DNA of 64,000 nucleotides from CAWCBG01 sp963793845 (GCA_963793845.1 CAWCBG010000001.1:124001-188000); one strand, 5' to 3'. Shown: positions 36,257 through 44,837, counted from the stretch's first letter. The notes: generated by a model from the letters alone, not told the origin. Translations and numbers: made by a program.

Positions 36257-38095
36257 TCAATTGTGCTTGTGATTATGGCAGGTAAGAGTGCAAGAGTTCT
36301 TAGTGCGGTTATAGGAAATAGCAAGCGGGCCATTGGGTGCAACCACGTTTGTGTCGAAGTTGACCATTCGCTCGCCACTGATGGTGGCGCTGCTCGCTCC
36401 CATGCCATGCGCCGTATGGCAGGTGGAGCAACTGAATCCGTCGTTAATGTGGCGTGCATGCTGTTTGAAGCTGGTGTTGGCCACGATCAGGCTGAGATTG
36501 TGGCACTTGCCGCAGAGAGCATAAGGGCCGTTGATACTGAGGTCCGGGTTAGGAAAGAGATTGGAGATCAAGCCTCCCGGAGTTGCTGTCTGCGAAAACT
36601 CGTAACGGCGTTCCAGGATGTGGCTCCACTTCGAGGCGTGAGGCCCGTTGGGACCCGCGCCGCCGAACTCGCGGTTATCGTCGGCGTTGTGGCAGTCGGT
36701 GCAATAGATACGCGCGCCCATCACGCGCCCCTGGCCGCTCCCATTGAGTTGAACCAGGTTCGGCAGCAGGCTGGGCTGGGGTAGCGCGGAGCTGCGATCG
36801 TGCGTCACAGGATGGCTTGACGTCGAAGTGACCGCGAATTGCGGAATCACGTTAAGCGGATCTGGCGCCGCGACCGCCCAAACCGGCAGGTAGCCATAAA
36901 CGATGTTGGTGGTCTTGCCGGTGCTGGTGCCGTGGCAACGCAGGCAATTCTCATATTGGTTCACTGCTGGGCGGACGACGGTGATGCCGTCTGATGCACT
37001 GATACCCACGACTCCGGCTTGCGAGGGCCGGACTGCGGGCGGAATGTTAAAGGTCCCCACCTGCTGTGCGGCATGCGAGTCGTGACAGTCCGCACAGGTG
37101 GAGTGCCGGCCTTGATTCAGCAACGCCGGCTCGGCCGCATCATGGACACTGTTCCCCGAGGAGAACGGATGTCCGGCCTTGCCAACGTATTCCGCAAATA
37201 TATTCGGCGCCGCGGGCGTCAGATTCGATCCGCCACTGTGGCACGCGACACAATCCTGTTCGGCAGGCCCGCGCAAGAGGCGCTGTGCGCCGGCGGCGTT
37301 GTGTTCCATGTGACAGGAGGCGCACGCATTTTGCGAAACCGTCGCGTATCCGCCCACTGGCGGCTGGTTGGCGGTGCGGTTGTTGGCGGTCGCGTGAATA
37401 CTGGTGGTCCAGCCGGCGATGCCGTTGGTCTTGCCCGGAATGACTCGATTGGGATCGTGGCAGGCCAGGCAGATCTGGCCGCTGGACCCATCGCGCACCA
37501 GAAAGTTCAAATTGATTGGATCGATCGCCTGCACATGCGGATCGTGACAGGTCGTGCATTCGATGTTGCCCTTGATCAGCTTGACCTTTCCGGTCGGGTC
37601 GGCGGTCTTACCCTCCGAGACCAGTGTCGCCACCAGGTCGGGCGAATCGTTAATAGGCAGCACCAGGCTGAAAGGATGCGACGATTGCAGGTTCGTTCCG
37701 AAGACATCGGGGGCGTTCATCTTTCCCGTAGTCGGAATTTTCTTGTAGACGATGGTTTGACCCGGAGCGACGGTGCCGTCATGGCAGCTCAGGCATAGAA
37801 CGCTGTCAGCACCCAATGGTGGCTGACTGTTACCCTGCTGGTTGTAGGTCGTACTCACGTAGGGTGTGTAAGTCTGCGTGGAGAGCGTCTGGTTCCACAG
37901 CGGCGTCAGGTCTGCAACTCCGCTGTGCGCCGCGTGGCAGTACAGGCACGCGCCGCCAACCACGCCTTTGAGAGGAGAACTCCCGTTGGGCGATAGGTCG
38001 TGCACCCCGATGGTGTCCCCTGAGATTTGCGCCAGCAGCGCTCCATTCATCACCAGTAGCAGCATGGTCCCCAGGCCGAGCAGCCTCAACTTCAC
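36257..38095 (-). CDS. Secreted multihaem cytochrome c, 12 haem-type sites
   Basis: 612 residues; GTG start at 38095 overlapping the stop of the NHL gene upstream (38092-38095), so translation is coupled. Signal peptide MKLRLLGLGTMLLLVMNGAL, cleavage near LLAQ. Eleven CxxCH sites run in order CLYCH, CLSCH, CTTCH, CLACH, CASCH, CVACH, CADCH, CLRCH, CTDCH, CGKCH and CSTCH; a final CTLTCH has three spacer residues. Many sites are followed by xxH (CHAAH, CHDPH, CHTAH), as in doubled-CXXCH cytochromes with bis-His haems. The N-terminal block (CLYCHAAHSG...LTPLWNQTLS...CLSCHDG) matches the tetrahaem protein at 43962-44837. Probably periplasmic or surface-bound and part of an electron conduit with the barrel two genes upstream. 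Confidence 0.92.
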   Translation of the reverse strand: MKLRLLGLGTMLLLVMNGALLAQISGDTIGVHDLSPNGSSPLKGVVGGACLYCHAAHSGVADLTPLWNQTLSTQTYTPYVSTTYNQQGNSQPPLGADSVLCLSCHDGTVAPGQTIVYKKIPTTGKMNAPDVFGTNLQSSHPFSLVLPINDSPDLVATLVSEGKTADPTGKVKLIKGNIECTTCHDPHVQAIDPINLNFLVRDGSSGQICLACHDPNRVIPGKTNGIAGWTTSIHATANNRTANQPPVGGYATVSQNACASCHMEHNAAGAQRLLRGPAEQDCVACHSGGSNLTPAAPNIFAEYVGKAGHPFSSGNSVHDAAEPALLNQGRHSTCADCHDSHAAQQVGTFNIPPAVRPSQAGVVGISASDGITVVRPAVNQYENCLRCHGTSTGKTTNIVYGYLPVWAVAAPDPLNVIPQFAVTSTSSHPVTHDRSSALPQPSLLPNLVQLNGSGQGRVMGARIYCTDCHNADDNREFGGAGPNGPHASKWSHILERRYEFSQTATPGGLISNLFPNPDLSINGPYALCGKCHNLSLIVANTSFKQHARHINDGFSCSTCHTAHGMGASSATISGERMVNFDTNVVAPNGPLAISYNRTKNSCTLTCHNHKHN

Positions 38096-39195
38096 GGCTT
38101 GCCTCCCGGCGCCTGGGCAGTCAATCCAAAGTAGCGAAATATCTGCACCCGATGATTGTAGGAGTCCACCACAAAAACCCGGTCATCGTGATCGATAAAC
38201 ATTCCGGCCGGCAACTGGAAATCTCCGAAGCCCGATCCCTTCTGGCCAAAGTAGTACAGCAGAACGCCTTCCCGGTTGAACACCTGCACCACATCGTACA
38301 GTCCATCGACCACGTAGACGTGGCCCTCAGAGTCCACTCCGACGCCTTTGGGCCGGAACATGCTGCCGCGTCCATCGCCCTCGTGGCCGATCGCGTATTG
38401 AAATGCGCCCGAGCGATCGAGCACCTGTATGCGGAAGTTCATGGCGTCCACCACGATCAGGTTCGGCCCATCCAGCCGCAGTTCCGTCGGATAGTTGAAC
38501 TCGCCATTGCCCGTGCCGTTCTTGCCGAACGACTGCACCACGCTGCCCTGCATGTCGAGCACGTAGATTTTGTCGCGCAGGGTATCGGTCACGTAAATTC
38601 GCCCAGCATCGGAATCAACGGCAATTCCGGTCGGACGCTTGAAAAACCCTTCTCCCCCCTTGAGGCTGCCGATCACGTGACGCAGTTTGCCGTTAGGGTC
38701 AAAGACGAAAATCCGACCCGCGTTCGAGTCCGTGACGTAGAAGTTGTCCTGCTTGTCGACGGCGATGCACTGCGGCGAACGAAGTTCGTCTTTTCCTTCC
38801 GTATGGGACACGAACTTGTATTTCTGCTGGGCGACGTCGAAGATGTGAACGCCCATGGCGCCCGGATCGGTCACCAGCACCCGGCCTTTGGAGTCGGTCA
38901 CTACGCTGTAGGGACGGACCAGGTAGTGATACTCGGGTGGGCCGGCGACGATGTCGCCAAGCTTCTTCCAGAAGCCACGCTGGGTGGCGAACTCGCGCTC
39001 GGTGCGAAAACTACCCTCAAAAACCAGCTTCCGTCCACCGTCGAGTTGGAGCACCGGAGCAGTAATTTCCGCCGGCGTTTTGGGCTTCGAGGCATTGGCT
39101 ATCCCCGCCGCCATCAGCAGTGTCATCAGCAGCATCAGAAAACGGAGGGCCGTTAACCTGCCTCGGCCACCCGGCGCTAAAAGAAGTTGAACCAT
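38092..39195 (-). CDS. Secreted NHL-repeat beta-propeller protein (unit 1)
   Basis: About 367 residues from the ATG at 39195, which overlaps the end of the barrel gene; a much longer frame to 39411 runs antisense-like through it and is unlikely. Signal sequence ALRFLMLLMTLLMAAGIANA. Six NHL-type blades are visible: PYSVVTDSKGRVLVTDPGAM, PQCIAVDKQDNFYVTDSNAG, PTGIAVDSDAGRIYVTDTLR, PTELRLDGPNLIVVDAMNFR, PKGVGVDSEGHVYVVDGLYD and PAGMFIDHDDRVFVVDSYNH. NHL propellers bind proteins and often accompany multihaem cytochromes in metal-reducing bacteria. Both ends overlap neighbours, so barrel, propeller and cytochrome form one tightly coupled unit. Confidence 0.88.
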   Translation of the reverse strand: MVQLLLAPGGRGRLTALRFLMLLMTLLMAAGIANASKPKTPAEITAPVLQLDGGRKLVFEGSFRTEREFATQRGFWKKLGDIVAGPPEYHYLVRPYSVVTDSKGRVLVTDPGAMGVHIFDVAQQKYKFVSHTEGKDELRSPQCIAVDKQDNFYVTDSNAGRIFVFDPNGKLRHVIGSLKGGEGFFKRPTGIAVDSDAGRIYVTDTLRDKIYVLDMQGSVVQSFGKNGTGNGEFNYPTELRLDGPNLIVVDAMNFRIQVLDRSGAFQYAIGHEGDGRGSMFRPKGVGVDSEGHVYVVDGLYDVVQVFNREGVLLYYFGQKGSGFGDFQLPAGMFIDHDDRVFVVDSYNHRVQIFRYFGLTAQAPGGKP

Positions 39196-41102
39196 CTCTG
39201 TATACCGACGTACCACGTCCCTAACAATGCCGGCGGTGTGGTGGAGGCGCTGAACCCCTGCACCAGTCTGCTGTAACCTGCGTTTAAGTACAACTGCCGG
39301 ACTTGATACTGCGAAGTGAAGACAAACTGTTCCGTGTGATTGAACGAGTATGGCGTCAGGGTGCTGCTGGTATTGCTCTGCGCCTTCGAATAGGTTGCCG
39401 AGATGGACCATTGCCGCAAAGGATTGGCGCCCAGGCCCGCCGACCAGCCAGAGCCTCCATAAAACACCAGTTGGCTGGGCAAAAGGACTGCCGGGATGGT
39501 GGTAGTCACCACGCCTGCCCCCGCCAGCAACGCATTTCCGCTGGAACGCGTGTAGCCCGCGTTAGCGCCCAGGCGCTTCCAGGAAAGCGAGGTCGAATAA
39601 TTCTGGGCAAAGGTGGAGTAGTCGGTATGGTTCAACAGGCTCTTAGACCCGCCCGCCGTCGCCGACCAGCGCACGCGGTTGAACTTGTGAAGCACGTTCC
39701 CGCTGTATCCCATGTTCGATGTGGTGTAACCCACCAGGACGGTTTGGGTGTTCTGCGAATAGTTGAAACCGCCCGCCAGCGCCCAGGATCCGACTTGTTT
39801 CGAGTAGTTGCCGGAGGTGATCAGCCCCACTGAATTGCTGTTGTTAGCGGTAGTAATGTCGTTTTGCTGGAAACCGACGAGCCCGCTGAAGACTCCGCCC
39901 CTGAAGGTGTTGGTATAGGTCGTCGTCGCGGTGGCCACTTCCGAGGAGATGGTTCCAGTGCCCGGCAAAATAGTGCCACCCAGATTTGTCTGATTGCGGA
40001 ACTCCACACTGCCAAACACCTGCCAGTACTTTGAAATCTGGTAGTTAGAATAAGCGACCGTGTCCAGCGAGTGAGTTGTTTCACCGGGAGCGATGAGGTT
40101 CTGCACCGCGGCGCCTGAGGTGATGATCGTTTCGTAGATCGAGCCCAACAGATTGTCGGTGTAGGTGGTGTTCGATCCCACGCTCAACCGCGCCGTGGGA
40201 TTGAAATAGGCCGACGCGCTGTAGGTATCCACGGTAGCGCCGTAGACCGTTCCGCCCGAATTCGTAATCAGGCCGTAATTGGAATCGAATGAGGAACGGT
40301 TGTAGTTGGCGGAGAAGTTGCCGTGCCACGGAAGTTGGTGGCTTATGCCCAGGTTTAATGAGTCTCCACTCGACGACGTACTCTCCGCGGCGCTGCTGAA
40401 GATCTGGGGAAACTGAGAATTTGCCGAGGAAAGCTGGTATGCCGCATTCAGTCGAAAGCCCTCCAGAAGGTAGTTGCTCTGGAAGTTGAGGGTGCGAAAA
40501 TGGGTGAAACTATCGCCGTTCTCCCCGTAGACAGAGTAGTCGTTTCCTCCCTGTAGATATCCAACGGACAGGGTCGGGTAATTCGGCAGGTAAACGCCCC
40601 AGTGCACCCCAAACGTATCGCTGTTGCCGTTCGCGGTGTAGTTCGCCACGCCAGGGATACCGAAAATCTGGTCGTTGTTATAAATTTTCGAATAGCTGAT
40701 CGATCCCGGAAAGTTACTGCCGCCGAAGACGTTCACTGCGGCGTTTACACCGCTTGCGTTGGATGTGGACGCCGAGGTGGAATTCAGCCGCGACTGGTCG
40801 TAGAACGGATTGACGTTGAAGTTGAGGAAGTTGGGATCGTAGTAGTACCCGGTCAGGTTGGCGTTGCCGCCGAAGGTGACGCCATGATCGGAGGGGATCT
40901 CATTTCCGTAATCGGCGGTGTAGCCGGCCGAGGCCTGGCCATTCAGATTCATGTTCAGATTGTCGCCAACCTTGACCTGCGCCGCTGAGCTCAGCCCCAC
41001 CGCCAGGACCGTCGCAATCCCCACCGCTCTCCAGCCTCTGTTCACAGCTCTAAGCCCTTCCACAATGCGGCCCTTCTCACCGGGGACGTGGCGCATTCCC
41101 AT
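39177..41102 (-). CDS. Outer-membrane beta-barrel protein, porin-cytochrome type
   Basis: Up to 641 residues. The ATG at 41102 gives a charged 19-residue leader. The GTG at 41045 gives a better signal peptide (NRGWRAVGIATVLAVGLSSA) with GGAAGGG before it and may be the true start. The mature protein is almost all alternating amphipathic strands rich in Ser, Thr, Asn, Tyr and Gly (for example SASAYFNPTARLSVGSNTTY, FNRVRWSATAGGSKSLL) and ends in GIQRWFNFF. A C-terminal Phe is the outer-membrane insertion signal. Strand count suggests a large barrel of 20 or more strands. Size, propeller and multihaem neighbours resemble the barrels of porin-cytochrome conduits, but I cannot show homology by eye. 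Confidence 0.8.
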   Translation of the reverse strand: MGMRHVPGEKGRIVEGLRAVNRGWRAVGIATVLAVGLSSAAQVKVGDNLNMNLNGQASAGYTADYGNEIPSDHGVTFGGNANLTGYYYDPNFLNFNVNPFYDQSRLNSTSASTSNASGVNAAVNVFGGSNFPGSISYSKIYNNDQIFGIPGVANYTANGNSDTFGVHWGVYLPNYPTLSVGYLQGGNDYSVYGENGDSFTHFRTLNFQSNYLLEGFRLNAAYQLSSANSQFPQIFSSAAESTSSSGDSLNLGISHQLPWHGNFSANYNRSSFDSNYGLITNSGGTVYGATVDTYSASAYFNPTARLSVGSNTTYTDNLLGSIYETIITSGAAVQNLIAPGETTHSLDTVAYSNYQISKYWQVFGSVEFRNQTNLGGTILPGTGTISSEVATATTTYTNTFRGGVFSGLVGFQQNDITTANNSNSVGLITSGNYSKQVGSWALAGGFNYSQNTQTVLVGYTTSNMGYSGNVLHKFNRVRWSATAGGSKSLLNHTDYSTFAQNYSTSLSWKRLGANAGYTRSSGNALLAGAGVVTTTIPAVLLPSQLVFYGGSGWSAGLGANPLRQWSISATYSKAQSNTSSTLTPYSFNHTEQFVFTSQYQVRQLYLNAGYSRLVQGFSASTTPPALLGTWYVGIQRWFNFF

Positions 41103-41183
41103 CTCTAATAAGGCACAAGCATTGCCAAACTTTCGCAGCCGTTACTGTACCCTTAAGTGACAGCAATCACTAGAGTTATCATC

Positions 41184-41206
41184 TGCAAACTGGACCGAAA
41201 AGGAGA
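41184..41206 (-). promoter_or_regulatory. Weak copy of the cytochrome-cluster upstream element
   Basis: On the minus strand TCTCCTTTTCGGTCCAGTTT, about 90 bases upstream of the barrel gene. It shares TTTT-GGTCC-xGTTT with the two stronger copies at 45.1 and 48.1 kb. Similarity is partial, so this copy is uncertain. Confidence 0.35.
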
Positions 41207-41420
41207 CTTGGGGCGCGGTCTTGGGGGATATCACCCTCGCGGCGTGTTGAATGACTCATCCGCGGCGGCGGGGAGTAGGGAGATGCCCGGAGCGCCGGCT
41301 GCGCGGCTCGAAAGGTTTTGTTGCGCGGACCTCACCCACGACCTGCACCGAGGGGGAAGAGATCACGACAAAGACATCCATAAAGTAAGGAATGATACAA
41401 TTCAGTAAGGAAATACAAGT

Positions 41421-41660
41421 ATGCGAAAACAGGCCAAACTCACGAGCAAGGGGCAAATCACAATTCCCAAAACGGTACGCCAAGCACTCGGCGTGCAGCC
41501 CGGTGACCGTTTGATCTTTGAACAGGACAAAACCGGTATGCGCGTGCGCCCGCTTAGAGCAGAAAGCCCGTTTCGCAAGTACCGCGGAATTGGCAACAGT
41601 GGCATCGGCTCCGGGAGGAACGCAGTCATCCAATGGGTTCGAGATATCCGCGAACCATGA
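41421..41660 (+). CDS. vapB: AbrB/MazE-type antitoxin of a VapBC module
   Basis: 79 residues with a swapped-hairpin AbrB fold: KLTSKGQITIPKTVRQALGV, then QPGDRLIFEQDKTGMRVRPL. The ATG is preceded by AAGGAAAT. The C-terminal tail (FRKYRGIGNSGIGSGRNAVI) should bind the toxin and block it. The stop TGA overlaps the toxin ATG (ATGA at 41657-41660), the usual coupling in such pairs. Probably autoregulates the AT-rich promoter at about 41375-41415. Confidence 0.88.
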   Translation: MRKQAKLTSKGQITIPKTVRQALGVQPGDRLIFEQDKTGMRVRPLRAESPFRKYRGIGNSGIGSGRNAVIQWVRDIREP

Positions 41661-42079
41661 TCACGGCCGTAGATACCAACGTCATCATCGCGCTGTGGGA
41701 TCGTGATCCCGGACTAAGCGCAGCGGCGGAAGCTAGTCTCGAACGCTCGTTTGCGGAAGGCAGCCTGGTGATAGGAGCGCCCGTGTTTGCGGAACTGATG
41801 GCGGCGCCTGGCCGAACCGAGAGTTTCCTGGGCTCATTTCTGGACGATACAGGCATTGGTGTGGATTGGGATCTCGGGGAGCCGGTCTGGCGCTCAGCCG
41901 GTAAGGCCTTTCAAACTTATGCAGCACGCCGCAGAAAGCAGCATGAACCGGGCCCGCGTCGGATTCTCGCTGACTTTCTGATCGGTGCGCATGCTGAAAT
42001 TCGTCGCTGCCCGTTACTTACCCTCGACCCGCGTCTCTATCGTGCGGCCTTCCCTGATCTGACCCTGCTTGAAGTGTAA
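41657..42079 (+). CDS. vapC: PIN-domain toxin of a VapBC module
   Basis: 140 residues from the ATG at 41657; the longer frame from 41633 overlaps the antitoxin too far. PIN nuclease acidic residues are visible: Asp in ITAVDTNVIIALWDRD, Glu in GAPVFAELMAAPGR, Asp in RRILADFLIGAHA and Asp in LLTLDPRLYRAAFP. PIN toxins usually cut RNA such as tRNA or rRNA. The intact acidic set suggests an active toxin. The module is on the strand opposite to the cytochrome genes on either side. Confidence 0.88.
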   Translation: MITAVDTNVIIALWDRDPGLSAAAEASLERSFAEGSLVIGAPVFAELMAAPGRTESFLGSFLDDTGIGVDWDLGEPVWRSAGKAFQTYAARRRKQHEPGPRRILADFLIGAHAEIRRCPLLTLDPRLYRAAFPDLTLLEV

Positions 42080-42136
42080 GCCGCCTCTAAAGCTCTTCCA
42101 CCTTGGCATTGGCGCGCAGCGGCGCTTGCTACGGTT

Positions 42137-42227
42137 CCAGCCCGAAGGGCGTCATGCTGGGTTAGCCGTGGGCGTCAGCCCGCGGCACAGAGCCATAACC
42201 AAGTCCGAGCCGCTTCAGCGGCGGCAC
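42137..42227. repeat. REP-like repeat flanking the transposase, downstream side
   Basis: Read in reverse complement it starts GTGCCGCCGCTGAAGCGGCT and continues with GCCGCGGGCTGACGCCCACG and GACGCCCTTCGGGCT. It matches 42673-42763 base for base over most of its length in the inverted sense and abuts the transposase stop codon. Confidence 0.8.
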
Positions 42228-42665
42228 TTAGCCCAGAACCTCCTCTGGTGGGCACGCTACACCAGCCTTCGCGAGCATCGCGAGGTACTCCTCGTCAAAG
42301 GTTCGCCGATGATGATGTTCCTCCTGGTTGGCAATGTATTTTCGCACTGTATCAATCTGCGAGGGACTGACACTGATCGCCCCGTAACCGTCCTGCCAGG
42401 CAAACCCCCGGATTTGCAGATTCATATGCCGTGATGAATTCGCCTTGAGATCGCGGACGACATCGGCGAAAGCCCGGCCGGGTGGAGCAGCGATCAGCAT
42501 ATGAACGTGGTTATCGGTACCGCCGACGGCCAATAAATCGAATTTCAGATTGCGAGCGATGCCGCGAAGATATGCCCAGAGCCGCTCAGGATCCCGAATG
42601 AGTTGGGCACGGCCTTTGGTGCTGAAGACGCAATGAACGTAATTCAGGACGTGAGATCGAGACAT
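42228..42665 (-). mobile_element. REP-associated tyrosine transposase (IS200-like Y1 family)
   Basis: 145 residues, a complete reading frame. Y1 transposases cut and rejoin single-stranded DNA through a tyrosine. The metal-binding HUH motif is DNHVHMLI. The catalytic Tyr lies in TVRKYIANQEEHH. The start MSRSHVLNYVHCVFSTKGR and the block GFAWQDGYGAISVSPSQ are typical of the REP-associated (RAYT) branch. Inverted copies of a 90-base palindromic repeat flank it on both sides. It splits the cytochrome cluster together with the VapBC module. Confidence 0.92.
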
Positions 42666-42672
42666 GGTCGGA

Positions 42673-42763
42673 GTGCCGCCGCTGACGCGGCTCGGGAATG
42701 TTTATATGGCGGCCTACCGCGGGCTCACGCCCACGGCTAAGGCAAAGTCACGCCCTGCGGGCT
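42673..42763. repeat. REP-like repeat flanking the transposase, upstream side
   Basis: Starts GTGCCGCCGCTGACGCGGCT and continues with CCGCGGGCTCACGCCCACGG and ACGCCCTGCGGGCT: three small palindromes in a row. It is an inverted partner of 42137-42227, and its first unit recurs at 11841-11960. The remaining 42764-42878 shows no gene. Confidence 0.8.
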
Positions 42764-42878
42764 CTGCGACGCCACGATACGGCGCAGACCGAAGAACTTC
42801 CGGATAACCCACGTCGTTCGCGCTGGGCTCTTGAAAGGGACGTATCGGGCAATCCAGCCTGCCGAACTGCGGCCCCCT

Positions 42879-43898
42879 TTACAGCTCTTCGACTTTGGCG
42901 TTGGCGCGCAGCTTCTTGCCCAGGGCGCCACGCAGCTCTTCGGTCTTCTGCACCGTCATGTCCTTGCGCAGAGCATCCTTCACTTGATCGAACGACTTCA
43001 TGCCGGCTGGGTTGTGCGCGTTCAGACGGAGGATGGTATAGAAATTGTCGATCTGCAATAGTCCGCTGATCTCGCCCGGTTTCATTCCCTGCACCGCCTG
43101 CAGTACCACCGGCGGCAGGTTAGCCTTGTCGACGTCATGATGGTCGCCCATCATCACGTGATAGTCGTCTTCGGAGACCTTCTCCGCCAGCACGCCGAAC
43201 TCTTCATAGTTCTTGGTAGCCTTTGCTTGCTTGAAAGCCTCGTCGGCATGTTTGCGGGCTTCCTTCAACTGATCGGGCGTAGCTTTCTGCGGAGGAATGA
43301 TGGATATGCTCTGAATGGAATACGATTCCGGCGTACGGAACTTGTCCGGATTCTTGTCGTAGTAAGCCTTGGCCTCGGCGAGGCTGACCGTCGCCTTGTC
43401 TGTCACTTCGGTTTGCAGCAGCGCGTCAATCAGCAGCGAGCGCCGGATATTCTTGCGCAGCAGCTCTTGCGAGCCGCCCAGTTCCTGCTTCATGAACTCC
43501 TGGTACTCGTCCGGAGTCTTGAACTGTTTTCGGAACTGCGCCATGGCCTGGTCCATCCTGGCCTGCGGAATGGTCATCTTGCGGCGCAGAGCTTCCTGAT
43601 AGACCAGTTCCTCGAAGACGATCATCTGCATCGCGCCCTTGCGGATCTCCGGCTCCATCCCCTTGGGAATGCCGTTGTGGGTCTTGGCGTAAGGGAAGAT
43701 CGCATACTCCTCGCGCACCAGATCGCGATCCGTAAGCACAGTGCCGTTCACCCGCGCCACCGGCTTTGCCAGTGCCTGGGAGGTGGGAGCAGAAACCGGT
43801 GCGAACGCCGAAGGGGTTCCGTGGGAAGAAACCAACTGGGCGGGTATTGCCGTGACCGCCGCAAGAATCGTTGCGCAGAGTAGGATGCTGTACTTCAT
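42879..43898 (-). CDS. Periplasmic parvulin-type peptidyl-prolyl isomerase (SurA/PpiC-like)
   Basis: 339 residues; ATG at 43898 with GAGGA close by. Signal peptide MKYSILLCATILAAVTAIPA. An N-terminal chaperone-like domain follows (VARVNGTVLTDRDLVREEYA, VFEELVYQEALRRKMTIPQA, FKTPDEYQEFMKQELGGSQE). The parvulin domain comes next (about 190-310: YSIQSISIIPPQKATPDQLK, YEEFGVLAEKVSEDDYHVMM, VVLQAVQGMKPGEISGLLQI). Such proteins help secreted or outer-membrane proteins fold. It lies 63 bases downstream of the tetrahaem cytochrome with a terminator-like hairpin between them, so it is probably the dedicated chaperone of that cytochrome, expressed at a lower level. Confidence 0.88.
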   Translation of the reverse strand: MKYSILLCATILAAVTAIPAQLVSSHGTPSAFAPVSAPTSQALAKPVARVNGTVLTDRDLVREEYAIFPYAKTHNGIPKGMEPEIRKGAMQMIVFEELVYQEALRRKMTIPQARMDQAMAQFRKQFKTPDEYQEFMKQELGGSQELLRKNIRRSLLIDALLQTEVTDKATVSLAEAKAYYDKNPDKFRTPESYSIQSISIIPPQKATPDQLKEARKHADEAFKQAKATKNYEEFGVLAEKVSEDDYHVMMGDHHDVDKANLPPVVLQAVQGMKPGEISGLLQIDNFYTILRLNAHNPAGMKSFDQVKDALRKDMTVQKTEELRGALGKKLRANAKVEEL

Positions 43899-43913
43899 AA
43901 GTCCTCGTTCATG

Positions 43914-43942
43914 AAAAAAGGGGGAGAAACTTCTCTCCCCCC
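43914..43942 (-). terminator. Hairpin with T run between the tetrahaem cytochrome and isomerase genes
   Basis: On the minus strand GGGGGAGA, a short loop, TCTCCCCC, then TTTTTT. It lies after the cytochrome stop and 16 bases before the isomerase start. It has the form of an intrinsic terminator, but the isomerase has no other obvious promoter, so it may terminate only partly. Confidence 0.75.
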
Positions 43943-43961
43943 GATTGGCGAAACGTAGCGA

Positions 43962-44837
43962 CTAGGTGGTCGGGACGTTCATTGAGTTGTGCATTTCGTT
44001 CGACTCGCCACCGTGGCAGTTGCGGCAGAATTGCGCCGCGTTGTTGCCGCCGGTCTGCGGCTGATAGGGACCGCGGACGAAGAACGAAGTCTGGTAATAG
44101 CCGGGCTTCGCGAAGTTCTTGGCTGGTGCCTTGCCAAACCGTCATGCTGTGCTGATCGTGGCAGGTGGTGCAGGTAACCGTGGGGTTGCCGTTCACTGCC
44201 GACGGGCTGACTGTGAAGCCATAGTTGACCGTAGCGAACTGCTTGGAGGCCGTGCCAGTCATCTGGATCGCGCCATTGACCACAGTGCAATCCCAGTTGT
44301 AGGTGCCGCCGCAGCCGATGATGGCCTGGTCGGACCTACCGGGTGATCGTTGTGGTAGTTGCCGGCGGTAGTGCCGTCGTTGCCGAGCAGCGTGGGAGCG
44401 GTTCCGCCAACCACGGGCAGGGTCTCAACCGTCTGGCCCTTCATCCATCCCACCTTCGCCAGGTTGCCGTCATGGCAGCTCAGGCAGAAGAGGACGACGA
44501 CTGTCGGGTCATGCGCGCTGGTGATGCCCTGGCCATTCGCCGGGAAGGTGATGGTGTAGGTACCGTTGTCGCCAAAGCCGAGAGTCTGGTTGTACAGAGG
44601 GGTCAGGTCCTCTCCCCACAGGGCTTCGTTGCCGCTGGTGGGATCGGTTTGGGGATTCTTGCCATTGCCGCCGGAGCCGCTGTGCGGAGCATGGCAGCCG
44701 ATGCAGCCACGGCCATACAGCAAGTGAGCGCCGAGGACGTCAGTCGGGGACGAATAGTTGTTATTGAGGGTCACTTGAGCGACAGCTACTGTCGCGGCGA
44801 CCATAACAACCAGTGCGAGTAAGAATACTTTCTTCAT
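43962..44837 (-). CDS. Secreted tetrahaem cytochrome c (two frameshifts in this sequence)
   Basis: ATG at 44837 with GGAGG before it; stop TAG at 43962-43964. Signal peptide MKKVFLLALVVMVAATVAVA. The first frame carries CIGCH and CLSCH and runs to YHNDHPVG. A missing base near 44331 restores PDQAIIGCGGTYNWDC and CTTCHDQHSMTVWQGT. An extra base near 44124 then hides KNFAKPGYYQTSFFVRGPY, the fourth site CRNCH, and the end EMHNSMNVPTT. The joined protein has about 291 residues and four CxxCH sites. The first half (CHAPHSG...LTPLYNQTLG...CLSCHDG) is related to the 12-haem protein. Four haems, a signal peptide and no lipobox or membrane anchor fit a soluble or polymerising extracellular cytochrome. 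The gene has a long leader carrying the shared upstream element. Confidence 0.88.

Noticed and set aside
37019..39156. Plus-strand frames of 259 and 334 residues opposite the cytochrome and propeller genes
   Set aside because: Both are antisense to genes with strong motif evidence; the CxxCH and NHL patterns are only on the minus strand.
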